The translations under genes were made by a program, and so were the position numbers. This document shows positions 22,522 to 34,415 of a stretch of 64,000 nucleotides of DNA, in pieces. Origin of the DNA: Pseudoneurospora amorphoporcata (taxonomy: Eukaryota > Ascomycota > Sordariomycetes > Sordariales > Sordariaceae); NCBI GenBank assembly GCA_033297205.1, contig MU859109.1, positions 124,001-188,000 of the forward strand. Direction: 5' to 3'. The notes below the pieces were generated by a model. That model saw only the letters and a program-made list of their open reading frames with translations. It was not told the DNA's origin and did not search any database. Position 1 is the first letter of the stretch. Each line of letters opens with the position of its first letter.

Positions 22522-23188
22522 GGTGGCAAGCTGTGATCTGGTATTTGGGATTATGGAAGATGGTAGAGGTCGGATGGGCCAGAAACTGCCGGAAATTATC
22601 GACTTTGAAAGTTTGGAATGGGCTTGCGCTTGGGTGTTGTGTTGTTATCTCCTTCTTTGCTGGTCTGGAATCAATGGCCCAAAAACACACACCGTCCGTA
22701 CCTACCAATGTTCCACACTGCGGGACCGTAAAGTGCTGGCGCGGGCGCAAAGGTGGGCTGGCAGGTGGTAATTTCTTGTCGGCTGCTGCTGAGCGGTGGG
22801 CTGGTGGAAAAGGTACCTGCGGCGCTGTAACTTACACAGTCTAACCTGATTAGGTTAGGCGCCGTGCATGTGGCACCCACCCGTAGCTCCCTCGCCCGCC
22901 AAGGCAGCGCATGGATTACGGCAACAGTCGAGCTTCGACCCTCTGTCAGTGGCAGTCGTAGCCTCCGACCTTACTGGACCTTGACGAAGCAACTGAACAC
23001 CATCAAACAACCCGACACACTACACATCAAACCCGCGTCGAGATCTCTACCCCACGATCGACCCGACACCACCAAACAAACGCTCGACGGGCGCCATCGC
23101 GACTTTATTTACCGACCCCGACCCTTCGATTATCAACCCTTCTTCGCATTAGTCCAAACGGGAAGCGTCATTCCCACCCGCCGTCATC
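22522..23188. promoter_or_regulatory. Shared divergent promoter region of CCT4 and RPT1
   Basis: 667 bases separate the two start codons. The only structured motif I see is the inverted repeat at 22841-22858, listed separately. Both products act in protein homeostasis, so coordinated control is plausible but not shown. Confidence 0.5.
22841..22858. promoter_or_regulatory. Perfect inverted repeat in the CCT4/RPT1 promoter
   Basis: Seven-base arms ctaacct and aggttag flank the centre gatt. A GGCGC at 22821 and a GGCGCC at 22858-22863 lie just outside. The symmetry and position suggest a protein-binding site, but no known factor is assigned. Confidence 0.35.
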
Positions 23189-24722
23189 ATGGTATGCTTG
23201 CAGAGTCGCCCTACCAGAAGCTGCCGCCACTTTATACATCATAATCTGACACCTCGAGTAGCCTTCTGCCACAGGTCAAAACTGGGAGAAGTACAGGAAA
23301 ACATTTGCCGACGATGAAGTCGAGGAGAAAAAGATCACTCCCCTTTCAGACGAGTATGTTGCCGCCCAGAAAAACAGCCCGCCACCATAACGAACGAGTC
23401 GTCTAACTCCCCGTCAAGGGATATCCAGGTCCTCAAGACATACGGCGCCGCGCCCTACGGTGCTGCCATCAAGAAGCTAGAACAGCAAATAAAGGAGAAG
23501 CAGCAGAGTGTGGACGAGAAGATTGGCGTCAAGGTATGCTAGTCATTCCTTTGCCTACCTATTACAAACCGCGAAGCGCATCCAGCTGACCCGCGATACT
23601 TTCGGTCTACAGGAATCAGATACCGGCCTTGCGCCCCCTCACCTTTGGGATGTGGCAGCCGACCGTCAGCGCATGTCAGAAGAGCAGCCACTTCAGGTAG
23701 CGCGGTGCACCAAGATCATCCCCGACGAGAAGGACGAGTCCAAGAGCAAGTACGTCATCAACGTCAAGCAGATCGCCAAGTTCGTGGTCCAGCTGGGCGA
23801 GCGGGTCAGTCCGACAGATATCGAGGAGGGAATGCGCGTCGGCGTCGACAGAAATAAGTACCAGATTCTCCTTCCGCTGCCGCCTAAGATCGATGCGAGC
23901 GTTACCATGATGACGGTCGAGGAAAAGCCTGACGTCACATACGGCGATGTCGGTGGTTGCAAGGAACAGGTCGAGAAGCTACGCGAGGTCGTTGAGATGC
24001 CTCTCTTGTCGCCAGAGCGGTTCGTCAACCTCGGTATCGACCCCCCGAAGGGCGCCCTGCTATACGGTCCTCCCGGTACCGGTAAGACGCTTTGCGCTCG
24101 TGCCGTCGCCAACAGGACAGACGCCACCTTCATTCGTGTCATTGGTTCCGAGCTGGTTCAGAAGTACGTCGGTGAGGGTGCTCGTATGGTCCGCGAGCTT
24201 TTCGAGATGGCCCGCACCAAGAAGGCCTGCATTATCTTCTTCGACGAAATCGATGCTATCGGTGGAGCCCGTTTCGATGACGGCGCGGGTGGTGACAACG
24301 AAGTCCAGCGTACCATGTTGGAGCTTATTACACAGCTGGATGGTTTCGATGCCCGTGGCAACATTAAGGTTATGTTCGCTACTAACCGTCCTTCCACACT
24401 GGATCCCGCCCTGATGCGTCCTGGACGTATCGACCGCAAGATCGAGTTCTCTCTTCCCGATCTCGAGGGCCGTGCCAACATTCTCCGTATCCACGCTAAG
24501 AGCATGTCCGTCGAGCGTGACATCCGATGGGAGCTCATTTCTCGCCTGTGCCCGAACGCGACGGGTGCCGAGTTGCGCAGTGTTTGCACGGAGGCGGGCA
24601 TGTTCGCCATTCGTGCGCGCAGGAAGGTGGCGTCGGAGAAGGATTTCTTGAGTGCGGTGGACAAGGTCATCAAGGGGAACCTCAAGTTCAACTCTACTGC
24701 GGCCTATGCCCAGTACAACTAA
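23189..24722 (+). CDS. rpt1: 26S proteasome regulatory ATPase Rpt1
   Basis: AAA+ ATPase of the 19S base ring that unfolds and translocates ubiquitinated substrates; cytosol and nucleus. Exons: 23189-23191 (ATG only), 23262-23353, 23419-23533, 23613-24722; 439 residues. The first coding exon is just the start codon, followed directly by GTATGC. The next exon begins right after an in-frame TAG that is also the acceptor, so the ATG can only be supplied by splicing. Features: Rpt1-type N-terminus (GQNWEKYRK), coiled-coil segment near residues 50-65, OB-fold region, Walker A GPPGTGKT at 222-229, Walker B IIFFDE at 277-282, and the second region of homology near MRPGRIDRKIEF. Rpt1 identity comes from the N-terminus and APPHLWDVAADR. 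Confidence 0.96.
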
Positions 24723-25304
24723 GCGCAATACTAGCGGAATGGGGAGTTCGGGATGGTTTGAGTTGAAACCAGTAGGGATGTAGATGGGTAATAGAGCATG
24801 AATCAAGAAGCGGCTCAGAGATAGGACTTAGCTAGGAGAGTTGGGGCTTCCAGATCCCGCCCACTCACCCAGTATACGCAATTGCATTAGGCTCTCCAGA
24901 TAAGCGAAATGAAGATACAAATCAATTGCAAGCTTCAAGTTACTTCTTACATGGGTTTGAGTCGAAAGTGATTGAATTTGTTCAGTAAACCACCATCGCA
25001 GACATGGTGAAAGTGTTGTGAGCTGACGATGAGATGCTGCAACTCCTCCGCCGTGGACATCGAGATGGGGAAGACGGAGCTACTACCGGGATACCCTTGG
25101 CAGTGACACCATCCAAGCGAAGCGATAAGACAAGAAGGAGGGTTACGTCGAAGCGATAAGGAAGCTGGAGGTGAGGTGTCCACTCAGGTCCTAGAGCTGC
25201 ATCGTGTGCCGCCATCGAGATACCAGCGAGCGAGGTCTTGGGTTGAGATGCATGACACAAAGGAAAGAAACAAATGGAAACCAAGCGAAAGGGCAAAAAG
25301 TAGC
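24723..25304. other. Intergenic region between RPT1 and the tRNA gene
   Basis: RPT1 3' region followed by unremarkable sequence. A few short open frames are present, none supported. Confidence 0.5.
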
Positions 25305-25311
25305 AAAAAAA
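25305..25311 (-). terminator. RNA polymerase III terminator of the tRNA gene
   Basis: Seven consecutive Ts on the minus strand, starting 12 bases past the tRNA 3' end. This is the normal stop signal for RNA polymerase III and supports a transcribed tRNA gene. Confidence 0.75.
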
Positions 25312-25322
25312 TTAGAAACCTG

Positions 25323-25477
25323 TGGTCGCGCTGGGGGTCGAACCCAGGACCTATGCATAACTTCCAATGACTTGGAGGTATCTAATTGCGTGTGTTAGTA
25401 TGGGACAAACACTTCCTCTTGCTCGGGGGTCGAGGTAACTCACAAGAGCATCGCGGTAACCACTCCGCTACGTGACC
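25323..25477 (-). tRNA. Intron-containing tRNA gene, anticodon uncertain (best fit TGT, Thr)
   Basis: Read on the minus strand. The internal promoter boxes are near perfect: A box tagcggagtgg and B box ggttcgacccc. The 5' half is 25477-25441 and the 3' half 25358-25323, with an 82-nt intron at the usual position 37/38. Acceptor, D (GCGG/CCGC) and T (CTGGG/CCCAG) stems pair. The acceptor stem has one A-C mismatch at 5-68. The anticodon stem pairs ATGC/GCAT with a T-T mismatch at 31-39. Taking bases 32-38 as CTTGTGA puts TGT at 34-36, but G37 would be unusual for a Thr tRNA, so identity is open. Part of the intron (caagag) could pair with the anticodon-loop strand (ctcttg), as in many pre-tRNAs. 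Confidence 0.7.
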
Positions 25478-27947
25478 ATTTTCTGGTTTATTGGTTGACA
25501 ACTTGCTTCCGAGGGAGGGCTTATATTGTCAGGTGAGGAGGGTCAGAGGGGAAGCTGCAGGTAAGCAGGCCAGGTTGGGCATAGAGAACCCTAACCCCTC
25601 TCATCAGAGCTGAGCTCGAGCTCTGGCAGCAGAAGCAGGCAATGACGCATCACCTGATGATTGCCCGCACGTTCACCCACCCAATTCATCATCTCTGGTG
25701 GTTTCGCCAAATCCCTGCAACCGATATCACCACCCAAACAGACTTGGAGGTCTTCAACATGGCGTTTCTCTCAGCTGGGAATCTCAACATACACTGCCCG
25801 CTCATCGCGCGCATCAGCATCACAAGATGGCATTTTACACTGCAAGCCTGAGCCGCGAGCGCCCACGCACGCACGCACGCAGGCGCGCACATCACCTCAT
25901 TACTGCCCTGCCCCCCTGCAAGAAGGACCATCGCAATCTTGCACCCCGCTTGTTGCACCCTTATGACCCGTCTTGCCCGATCGTCCTCACCTCCTTCCTA
26001 GGCAACTGCTAGGCTAGGATAGACTGCACGGGAATCTTGGACCGTTTCGCTTCCCAACGTTCCGACAGGCCTCCCACTCCACAACTCCCGTCCGTGGATC
26101 CCACCTCTTAACTTTGGTTTCTCTGTTCCCCGGCCGTGCGTTTCGAGTGGGAGGGGCCGAAGAAGGCGACGGCGACGGCGACGGCGACGGCGTTGCACGT
26201 GGCCGTGAGCTTTGACGAACTTGTACTGCCCTGGTTACCGCGAAACTAAACTGTGTAAATGGGCGCCATGTTCATCCGGTCTCTGTTTCTGCGAAAGCAC
26301 CCGCACACGCGCGAATCCGCCCGCAGGTGCCTGTTGGCGAGGCTCGGTGCTGTGACCCTGTGCTGGACAGGCGGTATTTGCCTCCAAGGCGAGGCGAGGC
26401 CAAGAGATGGGAAGAAGGCTGTGTACAAAGCGAGCTTTCCCACTTGCTCATCCCCTTCCGCGGCTCTCTTTCTTGCGGCTTTCTTATTTCGGTAAGTAGC
26501 GAGCATTTGCTGACGATTGCGAATTGCAACTTCAACGCTTGGGATTCTTGGGATTCCAGTCTCATGGCATGCTAAATCACACCCAAGAGCATATCGACAT
26601 CTCCGTTCACCGGCATCACGGCATTTTGCCGAATCTGTACCACGGTTTGGTTATCCTATCCCACTGATCTCGCAAATCAAGGAGCATTAGCCTGGTGTTT
26701 CACCATTTCACCCTTGACCCAAAAACTCTTGAAGAGGAACGAACACTGAGAGGACCCTGGTGAGTAAATCCCACCCAAGAACAGTCCACTGTCCAGTCCT
26801 TGTTTCCCGTGGTCCCCTCTTGTCACCACCATCACCCCTGGCGTTGGACCCAGTTCCTAGCCCACCCATAAAAGCCCGACGTCCGTACCTTGCAGGAGAA
26901 CCGGGGTTGTGGAAGACGAACAGGCACGAAGCGGGTCATTCGTACCGCACCACTCACCCGCATTTTGGGTGTGGGTGTTCCCTTTGGTGTGTGTCTTTTT
27001 ACCCCTTCCCACACAAATCCATCTTTTTCCCTCAGGGCATCTTTTTCCTTCCGAGCGTTCGTCGGGTTCGCTTGTTCTTTGCCTCGTCTACCTAGAGGAA
27101 ACGTACTTGCACTACTTGACTACCCCTTTTCAGTCAAGTGGTGTTGGTACTCGTTTCTCCTCGTCCTCTCCCTTCACAGCTTCTGTCACTCACTTCCCGC
27201 TGTCTTGCACATTGCTACCGTTACTGCGCCGCGCCTGTCTGTCTGCCCTGGTTTCAACATTAATCTGAGACGACCAGTCAGTGCGACATCCTTCCCGACC
27301 TGTGCCACCGTCTTGTCCAACCTGGCGACACAGCTACAACGGCCACCACCAAAGAGAGTTCACTCTGATACTGTACTTTGTTCATCCTTCGAGTCGCCTT
27401 GCCCAATTCAGGTCGTTGAATTTGGAATTGCTCATCCATCCATCCGCTTCGCCGCTCGCGCTTAACCGACAGACGACTTCGCTTTCGACTTCGCCATCTT
27501 TGAACGAACGCACGAACGACGCATTCAGACAGTATCTCATCGGTACACTGCAGACGACACATTCTTTTCGCGATACCCATTATTCTGCACGCAAGCGCAC
27601 TAGTCATTCCTTTCTTTCAGCATAGCCTACCTGTTACAATCCTTTCTTGTTCGGATTTACCGTCGATAAACGACTCATCGAATTCCAAGATACCACCCAT
27701 CGCGCCGGTCTTCGCAACTAGAAACAAGCAACATCGATCGCACGTCGCATCACGAACTTGGACGATAATAACTGAAAAAGAATACGAAAAACAATGAGAG
27801 ATTAGCAGCGACTGCAAGAGTTATTTTTTTTTATCGATACCCAACTTTTACAGATTGGACAGGTCGTCCATCACTCCGGCCTGTCCAAGATCCGCACCGA
27901 CCAGCGGACGAACCATCGATTAGAAGGATACAAAAAGAATCGACAAA
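25478..27947. other. Long intergenic/leader region upstream of the fibroin-3 related gene
   Basis: About 2.5 kb without a supported gene. It holds short microsatellites: an ACGC-rich stretch near 25864-25885 and GGCGAC units near 26166-26192. The right third is C/T-rich and lacks stable reading frames, so it may be promoter plus a long 5' untranslated leader. Confidence 0.5.
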
Positions 27948-29934
27948 ATGCCGACGATAGACGTGGCTATGAGGAGGAGTGTCCAAAGGGGAATCGTAGA
28001 TGGATTTGTGAACTTATTGGTGCGCAGCGTCCAACCGGCGCTGGAAGAAAGAAATGTCGTCCAAGATTTCAACGATGCCAAGACAGCGTTTTCAAGTTGG
28101 GACAATTGTATGCAGGTGGATTACTGCAAGTACGTCAATCCGACCCCTGTTGACAACGCCAAACTCCAACTAACATTCTTCCCACAGATGGACCGCCATC
28201 GGGCTCATGATCTTCGCCGGACTCGTCATCTTCTCGATATGCTGGTGCATAGGTCGCTGCCTTTGCTGCGGTCTCTCCTGCTGTTGCGAGTGCTTCCGAT
28301 GCCTCGCATGCTGCGGAAACTGCTGCGGCTGCTGCGATCCTCCCGGGTCTCGCAAACACAAGTACCTCGATGCGCCCTTCGTTCCGCCCGATCAGGGCTA
28401 CAAGGCTCCGGAGCCTATGGACCAGGGCTTCGGTAGCCGTCCGGCGCCGTCGTACTCGGAACCTTCTTATAACAGCAACAGCAAGGCATCCGAGCCTCAG
28501 TATGCTGTGTTCGAGGTTAACAAGAAGAGGCAGACGATGGGCGATTCGCTGCCTGCTATGCCGGAGTGGGAGGGCGCAGGAAGCAAGAAGGTGTTGGTTG
28601 AAGAGGAGGCTGTGGAGCTGGATCAGTTGAAGAAGCCGGAGGAGACGACTGCCCAGGGTGCCGGTGCCGGTGCCGGGGCTGCGGTCATGTCCGGTGCGGC
28701 GGCTGCTATCCCGGCAGCAGGGCCTGGGCGAGGAACAACACCTCGACCTAGTCCACCTCCAGGGGGCCAGCAGAGCCCCTATGGTGTTCCGGCTGGTAAC
28801 CACGGCCTTTACGGAAATAATGGTGGTTACGGCCAGAATGCCCAAGGGTATAATCAGGTGCCTCTCGCCTCTCCCTACGGCCAGTCCTCATCCCCGTCAC
28901 CATACGGAATGGCCGCTTCCGCCATGGGGCCCGCTGCGGTAGGAAACGCAGGGTACAACGCCCCTGGCGGTGGTTATGGCAACCAACAACAAGATGCCTA
29001 TGGTCGTTATGGCGAGCCCACGAGAAACAACACCTACGATTCCTACGGCACCAGCAACGTGCCTACCTCGCCTTACGACACCTCACCCTACGATAACTAT
29101 GACACCGGCGACCAAGGCGGTTACGGCAGCTCCCAGCAACAACAACCCTATGGCATGGCAGCCGGTGGCGTAGCCGCAGGAATGGGCATGGCAGCCGGGA
29201 GCATGGGAGGGCCTAACCGCGTCCGCTCCCCGCCCGCGGCGATGAACAGCACACCCTACCCTCAAAACCCCATGACCCGCCGCTCTCCCGGCCCGGAGCA
29301 ACAACTCAATGGACTCGGGTACGGCGGAGGATCTAGCGGGAACGGTAACCACCAAGCCTACGAAATGGCAGGCGATGACTCCTTCCTCGGCGGCCCTAGA
29401 CACAACAGCCCCGCTCCTCAGTCGACGGGAGTAACAGGCGGAGGTGGGGGAGGATACGACAGTTTTTCGAACCAGCAGTCATCATACTCCCAGGGCAGCC
29501 AGAGGCAAAATACCTTTGGCGGTAACAACAATATCCGCGGCGGTGGAAACGGTTATGGAGGTGGTAACAACGCAGCAGCCAGTTACGGCGACATAATGCG
29601 CTCTACCCCCTCCCCAGCGCCGACGGGACCGTTGCCTAAACCTCCTGTGAGAAAAAATACCATGGGCATGAGCGTGGGCACTATGAACAGTGGTGGAGGT
29701 GGGGGTGCGGGTGCGGGTGGAGGTGGGTTTGATTTCACTAGTGAAGGGTATTCCAGGCCGGAACTACAAGGGATGGGACAGCAGCAAGGGGGAGGTGGAG
29801 GCATAGGAGGTATGGGAGGGCAGAATGACGGGGGAGCGGCTGCCTACCCGGGATACAAGCCATACACGCCGGTGGGTGGAGGAGCGGGAGGGCCCGGGGG
29901 AGGAGCGGCTGGTGGGGTGTATAGGGGGTGGTAG
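27948..29934 (+). CDS. Fibroin-3 related protein: membrane-anchored, Cys- and Gly-rich
   Basis: Exons 27948-28129 and 28188-29934 flank a 58-nt intron (GTACGT...CAG); 642 residues. The N-terminal 60 residues are conserved-looking (GFVNLLVRSVQPALEERNVV). A membrane segment at about 62-82 (TAIGLMIFAGLVIFSICWCI) is followed at once by a cysteine cluster with about 15 Cys in 32 residues (CLCCGLSCCCECFRCLACCGN). That is an arrangement suited to palmitoylation. The remaining ~500 residues are Gly/Tyr/Gln/Pro-rich with GGYG, YGQ and SPYD repeats, of the kind that forms flexible or phase-separating tails. The name follows the usual fungal annotation for this architecture. The molecular role is unknown, but plasma-membrane attachment is likely. 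An alternative start is the ATG at 27969. Confidence 0.82.
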
Positions 29935-32900
29935 AATGTGAAAGTGATGGGGAGTATAGGTGAACGCGGAAGGTGGATGTGAAGGTGAAGGTGAAGATGA
30001 ACAGTGAAATGAGTAACGGGAAAAGCATGGGGTTGCGGCGTTCTTCTCATTCATGTTCCAATATTTCATGTTTCTGGTTATGGGTTGGTTAGACACCCGA
30101 TGTTTTTTGATTGATTGATTGACCTTTCTCGCCACTCGGACTCACATTCGGTCTCGGAGACCTTCACTACGAAGGTCTTGCTTTGCCCGGCGGTCCGCGG
30201 AACGGCTGTGTAACTGGTTCGACGAGTTATGTTGTGCATTATGGAACATTGCGGGAGTGACTAAGTAGATAACTTCCGAACTAGAAGGAGCGGATGTCGG
30301 TGTGGCCGGTCTGACTGGCTGAGACTCAAAAGGTCATATTCATCCATCTATATCCAGCCAAAATTTCTCCTTGTGCATCCCTTCCTTCAACATAATTCCT
30401 TAACACAGTGTCCAGGTAGGTAAGGTACCCAAGGCATCGGAAAAGTTTAGCACCAAGAAACTTGGATCTTTGTGGGGATGAAGGTTGTGCACTACATTAT
30501 TCCCAGGATATAATTTTTTAGGCATCCCAAACCACACCTGCCTCGAAGAAGAATTAATTCATTAAACAGCTTGACGATAGAGGGGTTGTCGGCATGACTG
30601 TGAGGAGTTTGTGACTTCCCTGGTCTTGTATTCCTTCGTTGACCTTTCTTCTGTTGGCCCGATCCGAATGTAGGTACCTTGAGCTTTCCTGACAGCCAAG
30701 GCATACATTGAGGTTCAAGGCATATATGTACACAATCTGATTTAATGAACTGGACTGCTCATTAGAAGCGTGGTTTGTCGTTCCTCGTTCATTGAGATAG
30801 TGACAAGCAAGTTTAAGCAACGCAATTGAACAAGGACCGTGGCTGATGAGGCTGTATGTATCATGATGCGTCAGTTCACTAATCACACAAAGGTACCTTG
30901 GCAACGCAACTCAACAGAACAAACATGCGTCTCTAGACACCGGGGAGTCCCGAGTGATGAACTTGGATCCAACAGCAACGGTCGTCCGGTAGGTGAAAGA
31001 GAACAGACCTTGACTGACAAGGAAGCAAACGATGATTGTGTGACGAAACTGGATGTTTATACGAGCGGGTGTTCATTTCGAGAATCAAAGTCGGGCCTGT
31101 GAAACCCATTTGTGCTCCTGCTATGTATGCACTTGTGTAGTGGTTCATGGACAGTTGTGACATCTGGTTGGTTGCCCTACGAGTGTGCCTACTAGGTACC
31201 CATTCAGGCTATCGGTCAGGACTTTGATGTTGTCTAACACTTTGACAACCTTTTGTCTTTACACTTGTTGCTGTGCCATGGATAAAAGTGGTACCAATGT
31301 CCTATGTAGGTAGTCAGTTCGTTAGCCTTGTTGTTACGAGAGTTCTCTCATTGCGGCTCGCGATATCTGCTGTCACCACTTACCACCCGTTCGTTGTAGC
31401 AAGGAAGTGGACGAGATAAAGAGAGTATTTACCTACCCCAGGTAGACAACAAGGCGTAGTGAAAGAATCATACTCAACGCCATCAAATGCATCGACAACT
31501 TGACTGCTTGAGCCGATCAAGTGACACTTCGCCTCAGCGTTTCCTCTCTAGTCCTTTTTATTCTTCTTCTGGTTGGATCAGCGTCAACATTGATAGTACA
31601 CGCAAAATGTATGTATCATTTCTTGAGTGGTAAGGCAAAGGCATCCATCAAAAGCAGGATGTCGAGGTTGGTCGCCACGCCACACCATCCCGGTCATTCA
31701 CCGTTTTAGGTACCCTAACTACCTCTACCTACACCCCTTTTTGTTCTAGGGGCCACCTAGAAAGGGCGGTTGGGGGGGGTTCCGTCCCCTCGGGTATGCA
31801 GTGGGTTTTGAGTGCAGCGTGGTATTCGTTACTGTTTTCGGGGGTTTCAGTGGGTTGGATCGTTGATTCCATGTTTACACGTGGTTGGCTGGTGGTTAGT
31901 CGTTGGTTCTCTGTATGTGATTCCCCGTGCAGACTCTATTAGCTCCAGTTCTTCGGCTCGAAGTGTAAATCGTTGAGGCCTGACGCCTCATTGAGTCCGG
32001 AGGAGGATCCTGCAAGTGTGAGATCCAACTAGTCCTCCTCAAAAATGGGCATTGACCACCTCGTCGAGTCGTAGGATTTCAATGTGCAAGTCCGAGCATT
32101 GCAATTCCTCCTTGGTGAGTGAAAGCCGAAAGCGAAGGATCAAATGCGATGCTCGCCCCTCGATGACGTTCCTGTTCCTTGTAGAGAGGCAGGATTGCGA
32201 CGGGAAGACGGGCAGCTATATGCAATCATGGCTTTGAGTGATGCTGTTGTGGTTAGGGGTTGTTGGTGATCATCGGCGTCTCGGGTGAAGAAAAAGAAGA
32301 ACCAATGGCCCTGTTACCGAAAATAGACCTCTACGCTAGAGCGAAGAACAGGGGCACAATGGGGCGCAACGTTCGGGGGGAGCTCTTTTTCTCTAGCTAG
32401 GTTCCTTCTAGTAGCTGTTCTAGCGCCACCACCTCATATAACCGTATTGCCGGGATAATAGCGAGGTGGATATTTCTTAGTGTAAATGAAACCGAAGCTC
32501 ATGGCTATTTCAATCGATTTCATTGAGCCTCGACTGCTCTCCATGGATAAGGTCCGAAGACTCCGGGGTTCATAACAATCAGGTCTCGGGGCAATCTGGA
32601 GAGTTTGGGGTTGCACGATTGGGGAATGAAATGCTGCCATCTCGTTACTGATGAAGCGGACCCAGGCAGTCCAGGGACAGAGATATTGCTGGAAATGTCG
32701 TTTGAACTGGAATGGACGCCAGTGTCTAGCGGGATTACACGTACAGCTTGCGCGAGCATGCACGTGTGTCTGTTGGTGAATTGGTTGGTTCCTATCCGCT
32801 GGCTCGGAATCATGATATCTGTCAATGACTTGCGAGCACCTAGGGACCTGACGTGGCAGTGCTTCGGAATGTCATGTACATTTTAAGAGACGGTGAAGTG

Positions 32901-34415
32901 TAGAGGTAGACCGAAGACAAAGTCGCACGACAACGGTAAATAAACTACAAGTGACAAAACAGCGGGCGGTGCGGGTGACATTACATACCTACAGTCAGCA
33001 TCCTAGTTCCAGCAATACCCAAAATCTGGCCCCAGGTGGTGTAATTACAGGGGCGTTGCTCTAAGTGGTGCCGTGCATGGACTATTTTCTCTCCAAACCG
33101 TTAGAAAGATGTACTAAAGTAAGTATGCTAAGTAATATTTGCCCTCTACTAGACCCGCTTTTTGTATTTTTATACAAACTTGAGAGTAAATCCCTATTAA
33201 GGTTTTTGCTGTTGCTAATTGCAGGTTTGCGCTTACCCTAATAAAAAGGGGATTTTAGAGCTTGCTGTTGTAGGGTGTAGCATTTGCAGGGCTGCTGACT
33301 GTACCCCTGCATTCCACATACGTACATCCCAAGGCCCAGCTTCTTTCTGCATGTAACCCCGCCATTATCGATAGACGAGGACGACGCTATGTTAAAGAAG
33401 CCATGACGTTGTCCGTTCAGTCCCGTTGAACCCGTCTCTTTTGATACTCTGAAGAAAGCCGCGTCAAACACTCTAGAGTGCAAGACCACAAGGATGCGAT
33501 GGGGCAGCGAGTGTGTCGGAGGACCCCCGAGTGGCTTTTATGGATACGGCATCCTGTGTCACCAACGAGGACTGGACAACCCAGCCAAGGATGGAATTCT
33601 ACTTTTCAGACGGAAGACTGCGTATACGGCGCTATACGGCGCTATACGGCAGAACATATGATATGTCAAAATCAAAGGTTCAGTTTGCCCCGAGGGAAGT
33701 TAAAGTGTGATGACCAGAACATCAAACCAGAGTTCAAAGGCCGATCGCTCCCATTGGCAGCTGGACATGTCGGTCCTGAAACAATTTGGACATCTTCCTT
33801 GTAGGGATGGATACTGTACATACTACAGTATGTAGCTGTCATGGAAAGTCTTGTCAACACTTGCAACAGCAAGCCATGCAGATGTTGATGTCTCTTCCGA
33901 TGATGGACTGACCCTGCAATTCGGGATCTTGTCAAGCGGGCGGTACCTGGCTTGCTGTCACTGTCGTCTCTTTTCCCGTCCGATGTCGTCCCACCCTTCA
34001 CTGGACTTGGAGGACTGATATCTTTCCGCGTGTCCCGCTCATTGCCTGCCTGCCTTGACTGTCAACTGAAAGATACTTGTTCTGCAAGCCTTCCTCCTCC
34101 TTCTTTTTCCAGAATTTGAGGCTCTCTTCAACTGGTTGATCACCTTCCTCTCGCGGGCAATCCCCTCGTCATATCGACTTCCTTTGGTATTAGAAACCCC
34201 ATTGCCCGCCACTTCACTCCACCAGAACCTCGATCACGATCCACTGTCACCACTTTGTGGTTCTCGGCAACGCAGGACCCCGACGACTCCACGTGCAGGT
34301 GATCCCCCGTTTATGCCGGCCCCCTTGCAAATAAGGGATGGGAGATTCTTCTCCGGAATAGTAGCGACTTCTTGGTATAAGGCTGGGCGACGGCGCTCTC
34401 TTTCCGCGGGAAAAG
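29935..34415. other. 4.5-kb intergenic region, no gene recognised
   Basis: The largest apparent gene-free stretch. It contains scattered GGTACCT/TAGGTACC motifs typical of Neurospora-like spacers and a short tandem of gcgctatacg units near 33615-33650. The AT-rich patch at 33,080-33,250 may be decayed repeat DNA. Open frames here are short, overlapping and unsupported. The last few hundred bases are pyrimidine-rich and likely form the leader of the next gene. Confidence 0.5.
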
